Shown here: positions 26,801-36,779 of the stretch, piece by piece
How positions within the stretch are numbered: position 1 is the first letter of the stretch
Layout: each line of letters starts with the position of its first letter
Assembly (NCBI RefSeq): GCF_026151205.1
Contig: NC_087078.1
Location: forward strand, 9,006,675 to 9,070,674
DNA: 64,000 nt
From: Bolinopsis microptera
Lineage: Eukaryota > Ctenophora > Tentaculata > Lobata > Bolinopsidae
Reading direction: 5' to 3'
Position numbers and translations under genes: made by a program
Notes under the pieces: model-generated
Database searches by the model: none
The model's input: the letters and a program-made list of their open reading frames with translations, nothing else
Told to the model about the DNA's origin: nothing

Positions 26801-29800
26801 CTTTCTACTTCACTCAACAGGAACCTGCAAGAGAGAACTGGCTACATGATTTTCACAGTTGAAGTTGCCTCAATGGCTATTTTTGCAATGATCGGGGAAA
26901 ATGGTGGAAGCTAAGAATCCCATAATTTGTGTAATGAATGGAGAGTGGCAATGATGATGACTGCTGACGCATCTCCACTCTCCAGAGTTTGTTAAATTAG
27001 AAGGAGCTAAGATTTACATCGGCCAATTTAAGATACAAGCCTCAGTTAATTACCCTAATTAACTAAATATACTAATTAATTAATTACTCAGATTAACTAA
27101 TTACCCTGATTAACTAATTACCCTAATTAATTAACTACGCAGATTAACTAATTACCCTAATTAACTAATTAATTACTCAGATTAACTTATTACCATAATT
27201 GAATAATTAAATAATTGCATAATTAGCCTAATTAGCCTAATTAACCTAATTACTCTGATTACTCACGGTTCAGGAGCACATATTGGAGTCCTGATACCGA
27301 GTCTATCGTGGACACTTCTTCCTGGTTTCACTCCTGACAGAGACAAGCGCTCTTTTGCGGGCAATCTAAACAAACGTAATGTAAACAAACGAGGTCATTT
27401 ATCATTAAAAATAGAGAATTTCATGAATATAATAAAGTATATCAACCTGGAAAAAACACTTGGCACAAGAATAATACCCAGCTAACTTAACTACGCGAGC
27501 TAACTAATATAAGGAGTTACTTGTGTTCCATCAAAGGGTCTCAACTACGATAACAGACAGAACAGCATACCTGACATGGTTGGGTGAACCAGCTAGTTTT
27601 CTATTCGGAGTTGGATCACTACGCCTACTTAGGATCACTCTTCTCTTACCTGCAAATTTTTCAACATCACTGACAAAGCGAAACATAAGTCTCTTGGAGA
27701 AATAGACCTAGGTTTTTAGGTTTCTGTGCCGAAATAAACTGCCTAGTTTGTGCCTGCCAATTTTCATAACGATCCCATGAGATCTTTAGGAAGAGTAGAG
27801 GATTGAAGTTTCAAAAATGATAATTTTTGGTGAATCGCGATTGAAAATGGCGCTTTTAATAGAAATATAAATATTCAAAACCCGTAACTTTAGTCAGGAT
27901 CCGTATTGCATCAGGTAGGTCTTACTGTCGTCTTTTATAGGACACAATAAAATTAATGTCCACGGTCCAAAATATCGAGACCCTCCCCACATTAAAATCG
28001 GGATATTGAAAATAAGATAATTATATTAGTTACCGTTTCGGTTGCGCATTTTCGGCTCCTCAATGGACGAATCATCTTCTGTCTTTTTTTCGGTTTGAGA
28101 CAAATCGCTACACGACAGGGTTTTTATCTGCTCCAGAGGCCTGAGGAGTTTAGTAGTTAATATCACCTTATGTGGACATCAAGTGACAGCAATTGACCAA
28201 TTTAATGCAAGTATCGCTGTCAAGTGCCGAAACAAACTTTTCAATCTTGTCATAACAACCTACTTATTTGAGGATAAATCAATTCTTACACATTTATTAT
28301 AGAACCTGTAAAGGCAGAAACGAAAGGCAGTTTAAAATTTCACCTCGGAACGAAAGGTTTAGCGTTGACGTTAAGTGTGGACGTCATTTCAAAACACGGC
28401 GCGTCAACATTCAGAGTGGATTTTGAGAGGATCTCATCTTCTTCATGATCTTCTTCTTCTTCTTCTTCTAATTCTTCTTCTGATAAAACACCTGATTGCG
28501 CAATTTAGATAAGGATAATCAACTTGTCAGAAAACGCATTTTGTACCGTTATACTCAGCTAAATCATGAACAAATAAAATCTTGAAGAGAATAAATATTG
28601 TGGTACCTAAACAAAAACAGCGATCATCCATTACAAATTCAAATTGCAGAATGACTATTAATCACGACCTTAAAATTGCAATTACAATGTGAGCTAAGCA
28701 ATTTATTTAAATATCATGACTACTAACTATCATTGAGGTTGCTGTTCAATGTGCCGTTCCTGTAAATCTCCGATTTCTTCAGGTTTGCGTTCTCGATAGC
28801 TTTTTCCGTCTCGGCAGCTGTTTTTAAGTAAAGTAAGGAAATCAACGATTCTAAATCACTACCCGACGAAAACATGTCAAACAAATCTATCCAAGTCAGA
28901 GGCAACGAGAAAGCTATGTTATCATATTAAGAATGAGTGCAACCTAAGACGCGAGTTTGCTCCTTCGTAAAACTTTACATTCGTATATCTTCAGTTGCCA
29001 GAAAAATGGCAGAATGTAAGCGTTACCAGTGAAAATTAAATCCCAGAATCTTATAATGTCACATTATGTGGAGAATAAGAGAGCTTGCTGCTGTGTTGCA
29101 CTCAAGTTGCACAATAATGGCGCACACTAACTTAGGATCTTAGTATTATACGTTAACAATAGCCGACACATCTTACAAAGTACTGCTAGATACAATTTCG
29201 TAACATACATTATACAATATACAATAAATACAAATACAATAAACATATTATATACATTAAACATGGTTCAGATCTTGTAGAATCACACAACAACTCATGT
29301 ACCACTTAGCACCTACCACTAGCTGGTAGTTACCTTGGAAACAAGCATGCAGTTACCTTGGAAACAAGCTGGTCTCTTCCACTGAGAGATTTTAGTCTTC
29401 ATGTTGTAGTAGTAGTATATCTGTCTCTTCTCACTGAATACCTGTACGTAGTCTGAAATAACAGGGTAACATTACCTTATTATATGGTAACACTACCATA
29501 TAAAGTTATGTTGTAGTAGTAGTATATATATATATACCACTACTACAACTCCGTTATTTCAGATATATCTGAAATAACGGAGTTACTGGGGAGTTACTGG
29601 TTACGGAACACCAAGAATAATTAGACTTGCCCCCCCCCCCCCCCCCCCCCCCCCCATTAGACTTACTCGAAAGAATCGGTATTATATTAGAGAACCAAGC
29701 AAATTAACTTGTAAATAATAAACTGCAGCGAAGAGAAGTTTACCTCCTGCAGGATCCGATACAGTCTTATCAGCCATAGAATCTGATGTCATCCTGATCT

Positions 29801-30780
29801 TCTTTATATTTCTGATTTCTTCAGATGATAGCTTTGGAGACCGCTTTTTTGATGACTTATTCCGCTTTTTCTGATCTGGGAATTTATCGATTTGTTCAAT
29901 TTTGAAATATTTCCGTCTTAACTGTGTTCTAAGAGAAATCTACGCGTGGTACTGCAAATAATGCATCAAAACTAACCGGAGATTGTTACTATGGTTACTA
30001 TGGTTACTATGGTTACTATGGTAACACTTACTGGTTACTATGGTAACACTACCTGGAGATTGAGGAAGTCTGCCCTCTAAAGGTGCTAATTTTTCTTCTG
30101 CTGTATTTTTGTCTGGTTTGGAACCTGAAGAGCAGCTTGTTAATAAAACGAAATACGCATTAAAAAGGGGCAAAACTGCGTGTTCCTTTTCTCAGGATTA
30201 CAACTATTTAAGGTAAAAGTAATTTTACCTCCGTTTAAGGGTACAGTTTCAGAGGAAGGTTTCCTTTTTGTTAGTTGCCACTCTGCTATCTGAAGTAATC
30301 TTAGATGAAGGAGAAATATTGCGTTACTTCGGTCTACAAATATAATGATGGTGATAAAACGATTTACCTTAATGAACGTATATACTATATAAGGTACGGT
30401 ACAGTGAAGGATGGACACTTAATTTAACCTAACTTTATTATTTTCCAAAAAGATCACATTGTCATTACTCAAACAAAGGATAAAATACAAACTTTCTTTA
30501 GTTCATCTTCTGTCTCAAGGTAACCCTCAGGCTTCACCCAACTAGATTTCCGATTTTTTATGTTAACGTAAAATACCTGAAACAGCAACAATATATACAC
30601 AGACAAGGTGTCAGACTAACGTTTCATGAAAATGGTAAAATAATGTTTATTTAATTAATAGTTTGCTTAATTTCACTGCCAGCAAACCCGGACGGATCTA
30701 TGAATAGATAAAGTTGATAAAACACGTACTTTGTTTTTCCTGTCACTCCATCGGCAAAACCAGACTTTACTATCTTCCAT
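11821..30780 (-). CDS. PCIF1: PCIF1/CAPAM cap-specific m6Am methyltransferase with PAM2 motif
   Basis: Nuclear enzyme that N6-methylates 2'-O-methyladenosine at mRNA cap starts and binds phosphorylated Pol II CTD through a WW domain. Deduced exons (minus, 5' to 3'): 30780-30730, 30576-30493, 30289-30229, 30124-30053, 29928-29744, 28913-28728, 28488-28344, 28140-28034, 27333-27267, 26780-26623, 16573-16443, 14893-14758, 14463-14391, 14040-13851, 13490-13333, 13185-13096, 12813-12507, 12365-12225, 11978-11821. The product is about 830 aa (human 704). Visible parts: WW domain (VWFCRW...VFYVNI...SSWVKP), PAM2 motif near residue 255, [10 protein letters not shown] helix, [32 protein letters not shown], catalytic NPPF near residue 712, FIPDWREP, and the LQND block close to the stop. 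Two junctions (30053/29928 and 26623/16573) do not match in phase, so a small exon or an error is likely there. The start MEDSKVW is the only in-frame Met before the WW domain. Confidence 0.85.
12507..12813 (-). CDS. PCIF1: PCIF1 catalytic exon (NPPF)
   Basis: This single exon spans the most conserved part of the family: [46 protein letters not shown] and [14 protein letters not shown] is the N6-adenine methyltransferase signature that contacts the target base. It starts in phase 0 after a TTCAG acceptor, ends in phase 1 at GTTAGT, and continues into 12365-12225. All catalytic features expected from human PCIF1 are intact, so the enzyme is probably active. Confidence 0.9.
12814..13095. other. 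PCIF1 intron
   Basis: This holds small direct repeats (caacagtaattttc near 12958 and gttactaagttg near 13050) and no other feature. Confidence 0.5.
14920..15137. repeat. ggtaaatat minisatellite in PCIF1 intron, left part
   Basis: Tandem ggtaaatat/ggtaact units start about 27 bp upstream of the PCIF1 acceptor at 14893. The same repeat resumes at 16246-16440 on the far side of a transposon-like element, so the element inserted into the array. Confidence 0.85.
15138..16245. mobile_element. Non-autonomous DNA transposon-like element with terminal inverted repeats
   Basis: It begins with cacagtgggctg at 15138 and ends with the exact complement cagcccactgtg at 16234-16245. A second inverted segment (atgctagcatagg near 15152 and its complement near 16209) lies just inside. 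There is no coding capacity. The inner sequence is AT-rich with many weak inverted A/T motifs. The ends resemble hAT-type CAGTGG termini, but no clear target-site duplication is visible. It interrupts the gtaaatat/gtaact array inside a PCIF1 intron. Confidence 0.7.
16246..16440. repeat. ggtaact minisatellite, right part
   Basis: Degenerate continuation of the 14920-15137 array, ending at the donor of the PCIF1 exon 16573-16443. Confidence 0.6.
16574..17200. other. PCIF1 intron between exon 16573 and the nested GPCR
   Basis: AT-rich, with no exon recognised. A small exon that would repair the phase mismatch of the flanking PCIF1 exons was looked for here and not found. Confidence 0.4.
17201..17226. 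repeat. Poly-C tract touching the GPCR stop codon
   Basis: About 26 consecutive C on the plus strand means a run of G begins directly after the TAA of the minus-strand GPCR gene. It could form a G-quadruplex in its 3' UTR. Confidence 0.9.
17227..18261 (-). CDS. Class A (rhodopsin-like) orphan GPCR, intronless
   Basis: 344 aa with seven hydrophobic helices at roughly 25-50, 60-85, 98-125, 142-162, 212-240, 257-282 and 298-325. The family TM2 Asp is in AADLITC. The DRY position at the end of TM3 reads LRTVK, and the TM7 NPxxY position reads LLSPLVML, so both activation motifs are altered. The long second extracellular loop and short tail (REMRG...RAVRASP) fit a class A receptor for an unknown ligand. 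It lies complete inside a PCIF1 intron on the same strand. A 168-bp tandem duplication lies across its start. Low-complexity flanks raise no doubt about the ORF itself. Confidence 0.75.
   Translation of the reverse strand: MMFCVDLPFSSNLDGSGRLFAARIMFVVPFNIPLCILVLAVCTTVLSYYWRNRGTLTNKLFILITAADLITCVGHLVLMICVVLLSYDVIPPICATVCAVIHIILSLLGYASSVFLNIVLAVLRTVKISFPFHQVKVGTLKIAIALFSAILVLLCVGDVYYCVEYGSVSIVPAWVVLWDNVELAFVGHDFTELLRKIFDEVRKLPWNQLILISKFQVGLLYLAPIGVVLACLVTQFIVTWHRARARDPDHPVMTDWSRVNTTVSILSAVFLVCNSGIAVITISYQSPSGGDLLDSFALQVCKLMVSTTLPLLHALLSPLVMLVRSREMRGNVMMMIRRAVRASP
18254..18589. repeat. 168-bp tandem duplication over the GPCR start region
   Basis: The sequence beginning near 18248-18254 repeats with offset 168 at 18416-18422, with few changes. 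It includes the first bases of the GPCR coding start and its presumed 5' region, so promoter elements may be doubled. Confidence 0.85.
19117..19310. repeat. GC-rich dispersed repeat fragment
   Basis: It begins with a gcacgtagccaggattttt-type start, then a G12 run, then two gggggcgcagccccc-type palindromes. The composition is unlike its AT-rich surroundings. This kind of module is a frequent interspersed repeat in marine invertebrate genomes, and the family cannot be named from here. Confidence 0.5.
19590..26610. repeat. 7-kb minisatellite in PCIF1 intron
   Basis: About 145-150 copies of a 46-bp unit (aggtaactaattataaccag, then aggtaatacagtaaataacaacaaca). Variants are 48 bp (tatata), 52 bp (an added agctag) and point variants (agcaagg, actagg, agtata). 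They alternate in blocks, suggesting higher-order amplification. A related single copy sits near 18895-18930. The array ends about 30 bp inside the intron from the PCIF1 donor at 26622. On the minus strand it can be read as repeated hydrophobic peptide, which has no coding meaning. Confidence 0.97.
27000..27266. repeat. Degenerate taattaccctaattaac repeat
   Basis: AT-rich imperfect tandem repeats lie in a PCIF1 intron and run up to the donor of exon 27333-27267. Confidence 0.7.
27334..28033. other. PCIF1 intron
   Basis: No exon, repeat or transposon end is recognised. The plus-strand ORF at 27523-27705 has no coding look. Confidence 0.4.
28034..28913 (-). CDS. PCIF1: PCIF1 exons encoding an acidic stretch and PAM2 motif
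   Basis: Three exons, 28913-28728, 28488-28344 and 28140-28034, join in frame (phases 1, then 2). They also join in frame to the flanking PCIF1 exons at 29744 (phase 1) and 27333. Exon two encodes a Glu-rich run, then [13 protein letters not shown] and [12 protein letters not shown]. The second matches the PAM2 consensus (L, N, A, F, P) that binds the MLLE domain of poly(A)-binding protein, as in eRF3 and PAIP2. The first looks like a degenerate duplicate. Human PCIF1 has no such motif as far as I recall. The alternative is a nested gene, but the matching phases on both sides argue against it. Confidence 0.65.
29506..29584. repeat. Two back-to-back palindromes
   Basis: 29547-29584 is a perfect 38-bp palindrome (19-bp arms). 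It directly follows a near-perfect palindrome built on gttgtagtagt and its complement around a TA run (about 29506-29549). A C25 tract follows at 29631-29655. They lie in a PCIF1 intron and resemble foldback-element debris. Confidence 0.8.
29990..30052. repeat. ggttactat minisatellite at a PCIF1 splice donor
   Basis: Short tandem ggttactat units run directly up to the donor of exon 30124-30053. Confidence 0.8.
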
Positions 30781-31266
30781 CAAGTTATACTGAACATCTA
30801 AAACTAAAGAAGAGGAAATTAATTAGTGATTATTATTAACTAGAGTAATTAATTACAGTAACATAATTGGACGATACATTTATCCATAAACTTCATAACT
30901 ATAAGTGGCCTAGAGAAAAAGGTGATAATTTTGTTTGGAAATATTCTGGATAAAATGATGATACGCTGTGTTAAAGTAAAATAAAATAAGTTAATAAGTT
31001 AAAAGAGATAAAAACATTAGAAACCATCCCCAATAAAATTAGTGTTACGGATAGTCATTACACTGATGTTGAATTGAAAAAATACCGCAACTGTATCTAA
31101 AAATCAAGGAAAATCCTAAAAAATCAAGAAAATTCCGGTACCTATCAAATAATATTCTAGAAAATTCTGGCTAGTTCTAGAAAGTTCTGATAAACATAAA
31201 GCTCCCATCTCTCTAGTAGTGAGAGTGAGACACACTCTCTAGTAGTGAGAGTGAGACACACACACT

Positions 31267-34200
31267 CTACTCTGACATTAACACGTGGGTAGACTGCTGA
31301 GAGTTGATGAGCTGTTTGCACTGTTCATCCCCTACTACTCTTACCAGCTTCTCACCGTCCAATCTGGGGTTGTTACAATGTAAATAGAGTACTGATCTGG
31401 GGGTGTTACAATGTAAGTAGAGTACTGGTCTGGGGTTGTTACAATGTAAATAGAGTACTGATCTGGGGTTGTTACAATGTAAATAGAGTACTGATCTGGG
31501 GTTGTTACAATGTAAATAGAGTACTGGTCTGGGGTTGTTACAATGTAAATAGAGTACTGATCTGGGGTTGTTACAATGTAAATAGAGTACTGATCTGGGG
31601 TTGTTACAGTGTAAATAGAGTACTGGTCTGGGGGTGTTACAATGTAAATAGAGTACTGGTCTGGGGGTGTTACAATGTAAATAGAGTACTGGTAGAATGC
31701 TGCCAACTATTATTGGGCACCCATTTCGAGACCACTATCTTATCTTTTAATGACGTGACAAGAACGAGCGTCTAGCCCTATACTATAGTACATATGAGTA
31801 TTGCTGAAAGCACAGTGTAAGGCCTACACGGACCGCCTCTAACTAGCCAATCCCTGTTTACATGCCGTGTAGCAGGGGACTAGAAAGAGCTAAACTAGTA
31901 AGCGGGGCATAGCCAATACACTATACTTCCATCATTGAGTATATTACCAACCAGAAGGAAAATTTCCTTGTGTTTGGAATCTACCAAGACGAAAGTTGTA
32001 CAATCCAGCGAAATTCCGAAGAATCATTCTCCATATAACATAACTATTTTCCCCCGAAAGTCTCCGAACATGATTGACTCGAATTCGAAATTGTCTACAT
32101 TTCCCGGGGCTTATGTGTCCCCTGGTAGTATCCCCTGTAATTTACACTCTACAACCGAGTAAGCTTTTCAGCTCATGTCTGTGATGGCGTTATTGGTGTC
32201 CTCCGTGCGTTATTGCCAAGGTCAGGGACCCTGTACCATTTTATGCTATGCAAACCATAGTTTGTTCCTTTTGATTTGTTAGAACTGCCCCTGACGGGGA
32301 TTGAACTCGCAACCTCTGGGATAGTAGCGCAGTGGCTTTTACCATTACCTACGCTACTTGTACCTTATTTCAAGATAAACCTGCTTACAGGTTCCCCAAC
32401 GTGTACTAAAAGTTTAAATATAAATAATTTACTTGTTATAAAGAAGAGTAGAAAGAGCCCCCTCTTCAGTCAGCATGTTCAAGTAGTGTGTGTAACACTC
32501 CGCATAAACTGGGCACTCGTAGAATACAACTTGTTCAACCTTTCTCAGCTTGTATCTGATGGGGTAACGTTAGGAAATTATAATAAAGATAATAGTGAGA
32601 CTTTAAATTTATTGCTGGAATAGCCCATTCATTTGTGCAACAGAGATGTATTACCGGGGGCACCGTCTAGCTAGTAGACTAGTAGCTGGGGTCTAACAGA
32701 TTACACCTCAATATAATCACCTTTTAAAGAAGAAGAATCGTTCAGTTGTGAGGAGATATTTAACGTTTCCCTCCGCGAAATCCCTTCGTATATTTGTTAT
32801 CTGTTTGTTTGTTGAGTTCTCAGATAACTGGGAGAACTTCAAGTTCTCCTTCTTGAAGTAATTCCTTATTCTGAAATGGGAGAGAAATTGGGGCCTTTAC
32901 TTAAAAATTAACATTTCATAAAGACACACCAATTCTATGGATATGGTAATTCAACTTCATTATAAAATACAAATATATGTATATTTTCATATATTGCTCA
33001 AGAAGACGATAAAACTATAAAATTATGCAGTACTTTGCGGACAGCGATGAAACAACAATTAAATGTTCCATTTACCTGACATAATCGTAGTAGGAAGGAA
33101 TGACGATGACGATGCTAGTCATATCACTGCTTCTCAGACGAGGGAGAATGTTATCTACAAAGTAATCGTATCTCCCGGTTGTGAGATAATCTACTAAACC
33201 CTCCCCGTCCTTCCTCTCCCTCATCCGGGAGAAAACTTGCCTGAGAGAGGGTATAAAGAAAGGGGGGGGGGGGGGGGGGGGGGTTGATAAGGGTATCCTT
33301 GTTTAAAATCAAATCAAATAATAATGACACACACGTCATCACAAATATTTCTACAAAAATTTTAAAATTTAAATAACATTCTGGGTTCAAAGACCCAGTA
33401 AAAATCTACCTAATTATACTTTTCACTACTATATAAGTTAATAAAACGTTTCTTAGCAACATGGGGATTAAACCTAAGATATTCATTATGCTTTTCTTTA
33501 TTAATAGCATGGTTCCCTCAATTTTTCATACAACTTCATTCGAAAAATTTCAAAAATAACTATCATTAACAAAACTCATAGAAATTATATCTTTCTTAAA
33601 TCCGTCTAATTTAACTTTAAAACTAAGAACTGTCTCTGAGCTCTTGACGTCCGGAGGAAGTTTGATCCAATGGTCTTACTCTCTACGGAAGAAAAGAACT
33701 ATTGAGATTCTACTACTATTTTTACTACATCTACTGTTTGATACCAGATTAAAACCGGATCTGCTCATTCTGAATAAACCTGATCCATAATCGGCCAAAC
33801 CGCTAATAACTTTGAAAGCTTCGATAAGATCACCACGTATTCGCCGCTCTGCCAGCGTTGTTAATCAAGCGATAATTATAATGGGGAACAGAATCAAAAG
33901 CTTTACTGAAGTCAACAGGGGCACCTTCATCTATTAAATCAAATATAATGTCAAATGTCTCTAAAAGATTTGACAGGGCAAGATTTACCTTTTACAAAAC
34001 CATGTTGGTGTTTCGAAATAAGGTCCTCTAAAAATTCTAAAACATAAGATCGAACAAACTGTTAATAAACTTTACAAAACATACAAGTTAAAGATGCTGG
34101 TCTATAATTAAGAAGGTCAGACTTATAACCTTTTATAAAGAGTGTTGTTACTCATGATAATGTAACCAACCTGACTGGATAGAGGACCTGACTGAGAACA

Positions 34201-36779
34201 TCCTTGCTGGAATGAGAAGATACCTTCACCAGACCCCTGTGACTGACGCACTCTTTCCCGAACAGAGCGGACACCTGTGCAGAGCTCAGGGAACTGAAAA
34301 CTAAGTTCTGTCGGAAGTTCTTGCCGTGTCCTTCCAGTGCCCAATGTTTTACCCTGAAACACAGTATGTTATTAATAGTGTACAATTGGGGGGGGGGGGT
34401 GGCAGGTTAAAACTACAGAAGAAAAGACTAAATTAAGCAAAATGAGTAGAACAGCAGGCTGATTAGAAGCGAGCTTACCTAGAAAAGTCAGTATATTTAG
34501 GTGAAGAAGGCTGCAGATTAAGATGTTCTAGACAAAGGAGAAGGTGCTCCCAGTTCTGCATTAGAAACACGTCTGACATGAACAGAGTCAGAACTTCGAT
34601 GGAGGACAGAAAATCAAAATCACGTTCTTTATCGCCTGAAATGGGGTCTTCTGTTAGAAATATATAGCCTCCTACGGAATTATCTATTATTATCTGTTTT
34701 ATTATTCCACTAGATACCCCAATTGTAATTGAAATTAAGTTGAGATAAAAGTAAGAAGTAAGAACATTTTACCTGGAGCCCCCACAACACTCCGTAACCC
34801 GAGAGGAGATGCCACAATCAAATCAGAATTGTAGAAATCTGTGTATAGCTTGACACTGTTCTTAGCGAAAGCAACTCCCAGAGTGAAGAAATCATCGTTG
34901 TTACCAAGGAAAGTCTTCTGATAAGAGAGAGCTTTTGAGAGATTTGGTTTCTCGGTATCTCCAGGCCCATACTCCTCTTCAAACCTCTTCTTATTGCTGA
35001 CCTGCAATGTTCATTGATCATAAAGTCGTATCGCTCAAATTGAACGTAAGGATTTTGATCATTGAAAAAAACTGAATACGCCCCACCCTCACGACGAACA
35101 TGATGACACGCGCGTCGCGTCAGTCAATGCGGCGCGCGCAGTGGCACCAGGATAACAAATGTTATTGATATACAAGAAGATCCTCGCGCGTTACAAACAT
35201 GATATATAAGCTGTCACTTTCCAGGAGGACTTTCGTCAAAACTGTATCAAATTGAGAGATCAATTTTCTTGTGTTTGAACTGATATCTCAAATTTGGCAC
35301 ATAGAAATTTGCCCAAACTTACACAGATTATTAGTCTAATAGCTATCTTACTTTCTTAAAACCCTTCAGAAAATCGTACAATAGGATCTCTAGATAAATG
35401 CCTTGGTACCAAATATTGTACTTTGGTACAGTTTGGTACAGAAAGTCCAACTTCAGCTGTTTTTAGTCGCATGAGGCCAATTATTTCAACTATTGTAGCA
35501 AATGCAAATTATAAATATTTGCTAGCAAAGAATCAGGGACAAAGCTTTAAAAACTATGCGAGTATCTCGCATCATTAGAAATGTCAAAATTTCAATGTTC
35601 GCAAGCGCATAATCAGCAAAAAGATAGCTAGGCCGACTAGTAACACAGCTCAGCATAACGTGAGAAACCATACAAAATGGTAAAAATTCAACAATTATAT
35701 AGAATTGACGTCTAATAAAACCATCAAAAAAGTTAACTCACCTGCTTTTTAGAGCCAGTCAAGGCTATCTTCAGGACCTGATGAATAAATTTATGTGCCA
35801 CATTTCTGAAAGGAAACAGCAGCAATATCTTCGGTCTGGTAAATCCTTGATCCTTCATTGCATCCACTAACCCATCTGGGTCGCTCCTCAATTTAGCGTT
35901 GTTTTTCAAAACAGTTTTCCTAGTCTGCAAAGCATGATTAACAGTATGTAATGCTAGTAACTTGAGAAGCTCAGCTTGATTCTCAAACGTACTGTCAGTG
36001 AATAAAAAATCTTGTCCGGTTGCTATATAAGGGAATATTGCAGCGGATACCGGCTTCATAACACCTTTAGTATGGATCTGTTTGGTTGTGCTCGTCCATT
36101 GTTTCACTAAGGCGGGATCTAATCCCAAGTTCGATAAATCAGCTGGGGTTTTCATTTCTGAAATATTGCCCGAAATATTAGTCGACTTCTGAACTCTGTA
36201 GAGAGTATGAGGAACATTCGTCATGGACACATCTTTTGTGTATTTTAATGCAACATCAGATCCAAAGTTTAACTTGAGATAATCACTTGGACTCTCAGCT
36301 TCATCTGACTCTGATTCATCATCACTTTCATCCTCATTCTGCTCATCAGAATCATTACTAGCCCCACTTTCTGACTCTCCCTCTTCACCCTCACCCTCAC
36401 CCTCATCCTCACCCTCTTTATCACTCTCCTCTCCCTCTGAACTCCCACCTAATAACTCTTCAAAATATGCCCTCGGTCGTTTCTTCAGCGATCCTATCAG
36501 TTCTGAGTAATGGTCTTGTTGATTGATAACGGGCTGATCTTCTTTCGTATTTTGAGTATTTTCATCTGGTGCAAATTGATCTTCACGTTTTCGTTTCTTG
36601 TCACTTTTGAGATCTTGTCCACGGTAAGCTTTACCATGCTTGTTCAGCAACTTATTCGTCCGTTTGAAGGAGTGCCCACCTCTTCCTCCACCTCTGCCAC
36701 CTCTGCCACCTCTCCCGCCTCTGCCACCTCTTCCACCTCTTCCACCTCTTCCCCCTCTGCCACCTCTGATCTCATTCAT
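31267..36779 (-). CDS. UTP25: UTP25 small-subunit processome factor
   Basis: Nucleolar, helicase-like protein of the U3 small-subunit processome, needed for 18S rRNA maturation (DIEXF/digestive organ expansion factor in vertebrates). Exons (minus): 36779-35742, 35001-34773, 34635-34479, 34353-34171, 33240-33076, 32870-32721, 32555-32433, 31363-31267. All phases fit, giving 713 aa. Visible: N-terminal RGG repeats (residues 4-33), Lys-rich patch, long acidic Ser/Glu region, RPKILLLFPFRN, VSNKKRFEEEYG, ASPLGLRSVVGAPG, RDFDFLSSIEVL, FLMQNWEHLL, GRYDYFVDNILP, IVIPSYYDYVRIRNYF, VVFYECPVY, VRVVGDEQ. The Walker A Lys is absent, as expected for the family. An in-frame upstream Leu codon exists, but ATG at 36779-36777 is the first Met. 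Confidence 0.92.
31364..31692. repeat. 33-bp minisatellite built on the UTP25 last-exon splice acceptor
   Basis: About ten copies of an (atctgg)ggttgttacaatgtaaatagagtactg unit. On the minus strand each copy ends in aacaaccccag|at, the same sequence that forms the true acceptor at 31364/31363. The array therefore consists of duplicated 3' splice sites. Confidence 0.9.
32230..32365 (-). mobile_element. tRNA-derived SINE fragment
   Basis: Read on the minus strand, it has an A-box-like stretch (TAGCGTAGGTAATGG) and, about 35 bp on, a B-box-like GAGTTCAATCCCC. The spacing is that of a tRNA promoter, but no intact cloverleaf forms, so it is a SINE head rather than a tRNA gene. It lies in the last UTP25 intron. 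Confidence 0.5.
33261..33283. repeat. Poly-G tract acting as minus-strand polypyrimidine tract
   Basis: About 20 G on the plus strand give a C run roughly 20-40 bp upstream of the UTP25 acceptor at 33241, in the polypyrimidine-tract position. Confidence 0.8.
33620..34145 (-). mobile_element. Non-LTR reverse transcriptase remnant (CR1/Jockey-like)
   Basis: The minus strand reads, with stops and shifts, NYRPASLTC, then HQHGFVKGKSCL, then RGDLIEAFKVISGLADYGSGLF and RTSRAQRQF. These are the fingers/palm motif and the C-terminal part of a non-LTR RT. The middle of the RT domain is deleted. It is a dead fragment within a UTP25 intron. Confidence 0.75.

Noticed and set aside
28723..28905. Stand-alone 60-aa ORF
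   Set aside because: It is part of a PCIF1 exon; the apparent stop lies past a GTTAGT donor.
31341..31706. 121-aa YSIYIVTTPDQ repeat ORF
   Set aside because: It is the minus-strand reading of the UTP25 intronic minisatellite.
32280..32360. tRNA gene
   Set aside because: Box A and B-like motifs are present, but the arms do not pair; called a SINE fragment.
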